DNA from: Mucilaginibacter sp. UBA4741
Lineage (GTDB): Bacteria; Bacteroidota; Bacteroidia; Sphingobacteriales; Sphingobacteriaceae
DNA length: 6,396 nt
Assembly (NCBI GenBank): GCA_002403905.1
Contig: DHIR01000116.1
Coordinates: 14,088-20,483 of the forward strand
Direction: 5' to 3'
Shown here: piece after piece, positions 5,490 to 6,396 of the stretch
How positions within the stretch are numbered: position 1 is the stretch's first letter
How the letters are laid out: every line of letters starts with the position of its first letter
The notes under the pieces: model-generated
Told to the model about the DNA's origin: nothing
Seen by the model: the letters and a program-made list of their open reading frames with translations, nothing else
The model's database searches: none
Translations under genes and position numbers: made by a program

Positions 5490-5497
5490 TATTTTTG
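5490..5497 (+). promoter_or_regulatory. -7 box of the second toxin-antitoxin operon
   Basis: TATTTTTG matches TAnnTTTG exactly and ends 5 bases before the antitoxin ATG, so the transcript would be almost leaderless. No clear -33 TTG lies at the usual distance; TTAG at 5463-5466 is the nearest weak candidate. Confidence 0.5.
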
Positions 5498-5502
5498 TTA
5501 TA

Positions 5503-5742
5503 ATGACAACGGTTACTGTAAATATAGAAGATAAAAAAACTGAAAAAGCTATCAAAGCTGTTTTGGATGCATTGGGTTTGGATTATAATATAGCTAAACA
5601 AACAGGTGTAAAAAAACGATCTTTAAATAAATCTGAACAATTACTTTATAACCGTCTAAAAAGATCGGCTGAAGAGATTAAACTCTACAAAGAAGGTAAG
5701 ATCGAGCTTCAGGATGCAAGTGAATTCTTAAATGAGCTATAA
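5503..5742 (+). CDS. Type II antitoxin of the second pair
   Basis: A 79-residue charged protein directly in front of, and overlapping, a RelE-like toxin. The N-terminal stretch TVTVNIED looks like a short beta strand. The C-terminal half is helical and highly charged (about 40-78) and ends in the EGKIELQDASEFLNEL type of tail that is common on Bacteroidota antitoxins paired with this toxin group. It would bind and neutralise the toxin and probably bind DNA at the palindrome upstream. It shows no obvious similarity to the first antitoxin, so the two pairs are not recent duplicates. Identification rests on the partner and the tail more than on a well-known domain. Confidence 0.8.
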   Translation: MTTVTVNIEDKKTEKAIKAVLDALGLDYNIAKQTGVKKRSLNKSEQLLYNRLKRSAEEIKLYKEGKIELQDASEFLNEL

Positions 5743-6064
5743 GGTTGTTATTACTTCTGAATTTGCTAAAGAAGCAAAAAGAATTGTCAAAAAATATCCC
5801 GGAATTAAAGCTGATATCACTAAGCTGATCACAGATGTAAAAGCTAACCCCACTATGGGTATTCAGCTAGGGCATGATTTTTATAAAATAAGGCTTTCAG
5901 TTACTGGGACAAATAAGGGTAAATCAGGAGGAGCCAGGGTGATCACCTACGTCATTATAAATAGAGAAACAATTTTTCTGACCGAAATTTACCTGAAAAG
6001 TGAGCACGATACCGCTGATACTACTATCATTTTTACCCGATTAAAAGATCAGGGAGTGATATAA
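5732..6064 (+). CDS. RelE/HigB-like toxin
   Basis: A 110-residue RelE-superfamily toxin. Recognisable pieces are the N-terminal helix FAKEAKRIVKKYPGIK (11-26), the helix ending in KANP (37-40), YKIRLSV (51-57), the strongly conserved glycine-rich segment KGKSGGARVI (62-71) and the strand ending IYLKSE (86-91). These place it with RelE/HigB-type toxins that act on mRNA at the ribosome; the precise activity is inferred. Its ATG lies inside the end of the antitoxin gene, an 11-base overlap that implies translational coupling. It differs clearly in sequence from the toxin at 2916. The reading frame is intact with a normal length, so it should be functional. Confidence 0.88.
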   Translation: MSYKVVITSEFAKEAKRIVKKYPGIKADITKLITDVKANPTMGIQLGHDFYKIRLSVTGTNKGKSGGARVITYVIINRETIFLTEIYLKSEHDTADTTIIFTRLKDQGVI

Positions 6065-6139
6065 ATAACTGGTTCTTAGCTATAAAAATCACTCAAAAAT
6101 TTCCCTCAAAAAGTCATTAAGTTTTTTTTGATAAAAAAT

Positions 6140-6169
6140 TTTGTACAGCGTTATTTATTTGTAAATTTG
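6140..6169 (+). promoter_or_regulatory. Promoter of the tRNA-Thr transcription unit
   Basis: TTTG at 6140-6143, an 18-base spacer and TAAATTTG at 6162-6169 fit the Bacteroidota consensus closely. Transcription should begin near 6175. No coding frame of note follows before the tRNA, so this promoter probably drives the tRNA and whatever lies beyond the window. Confidence 0.75.
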
Positions 6170-6174
6170 CAATC

Positions 6175-6322
6175 CCTTTCGGAGAGGTGTGTAACGCGCT
6201 TCTTCAACAAAAGAGGATGGTTCTTTAAAATAAAAAATATTACACCTTATAAATAGCCGGCGATTTTTGCAGGTTAGTCTTGAACGATCTGTATTGATCA
6301 GCAGCTTATCAGGTATATATTA
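6175..6322 (+). other. Long untranslated leader before tRNA-Thr
   Basis: About 148 bases separate the inferred transcript start from the tRNA. The stretch holds no credible coding frame. It can form a small hairpin near its start (CCTTT / AGAGG, 6175-6187) and a longer-range pairing between GTGTAA (6189-6194) and TTACAC further on (6240-6245). RNase P would cut it off as a 5' fragment. It may be a processing leader or a separate small RNA; neither can be shown from sequence. Confidence 0.4.
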
Positions 6323-6395
6323 GCCTCCTTAGCTCAGCTGGTAGAGCGACTGACTTGTAATCAGTAGGTCATTGGTTCGATCCCGATAGGAGGCT
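6323..6395 (+). tRNA. tRNA-Thr (anticodon UGU)
   Basis: All arms are present: acceptor GCCTCCT (6323-6329) with AGGAGGC (6388-6394), D stem GCTC/GAGC (6332-6335, 6344-6347), anticodon stem ACTGA/TCAGT (6349-6353, 6361-6365) and T stem ATTGG/CCGAT (6371-6375, 6383-6387, one wobble) with loop TTCGATC. The loop CTTGTAA gives anticodon TGT at 6356-6358, which reads threonine ACA and related codons. The discriminator is T at 6395. The window ends one base later, so an encoded CCA tail cannot be judged. In related genomes this tRNA heads a tRNA/tuf cluster. Confidence 0.97.
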
Positions 6396-6396
6396 C

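Noticed and set aside
5240..5503. Plus-strand frame overlapping the end of hpf and the terminator
   Set aside because: It is out of frame within hpf and runs through an intrinsic terminator, so it is not a gene.
6106..6131. Possible terminator after the second toxin (TCAAAAA / TTTTTGA with a T run)
   Set aside because: The stem is almost entirely A-T pairs with a 12-base loop, too weak to call; the T run may simply belong to the A/T-rich region upstream of the tRNA promoter.
1..6396. CRISPR array or insertion sequence
   Set aside because: No regularly spaced repeats, transposase frame or terminal inverted repeats with target duplications were found on either strand.

Overview
The window reads as chromosomal DNA from a member of the Bacteroidota, most likely a Sphingobacteriaceae-type genome such as Mucilaginibacter or Pedobacter. 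Three things point there: the gene order rpsU - xerC - short hpf - tRNA-Thr; several upstream regions with the Bacteroidota promoter pattern (TTTG, about 19 bases, TAnnTTTG); and near absence of Shine-Dalgarno sequences except at two translation-related genes. The genus is an inference from style, not from a marker gene.

Left part, minus strand (about 1-2552): a sensor histidine kinase with two PAS-like domains and no membrane segment, followed 57 bp downstream by an AraC-type regulator fused to an O6-methylguanine-DNA methyltransferase. A strong hairpin closes this part at 14-44. The ada-like gene has its own -7 box and two perfect inverted repeats around it.

Middle, plus strand (2678-3765): a ParE/RelE-type toxin-antitoxin pair, then an unrecognised 151-residue protein. 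Short repeats fill the gap between them.

Core, plus strand (3798-5452): rpsU (bS21) behind a textbook promoter and an unusually strong Shine-Dalgarno, a terminator-like hairpin that runs right up to the xerC start codon, xerC, then hpf with a second strong Shine-Dalgarno, then a clear intrinsic terminator.

Right part, plus strand (5472-6396): a second, unrelated toxin-antitoxin pair whose promoter carries a 16-bp perfect palindrome, then a strong promoter with a leader of about 150 bases before tRNA-Thr(UGU), which ends one base before the window does. In related genomes this tRNA usually begins a tRNA/tuf/secE/nusG cluster, so the window probably stops at the edge of a large translation operon. 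The two toxin-antitoxin pairs bracket the rpsU-xerC-hpf unit. I see no wholly new multi-gene system. The most interesting signals are regulatory: the Shine-Dalgarno sites on rpsU and hpf, the hairpin at the xerC start, and the unknown gene beside the first toxin-antitoxin pair.
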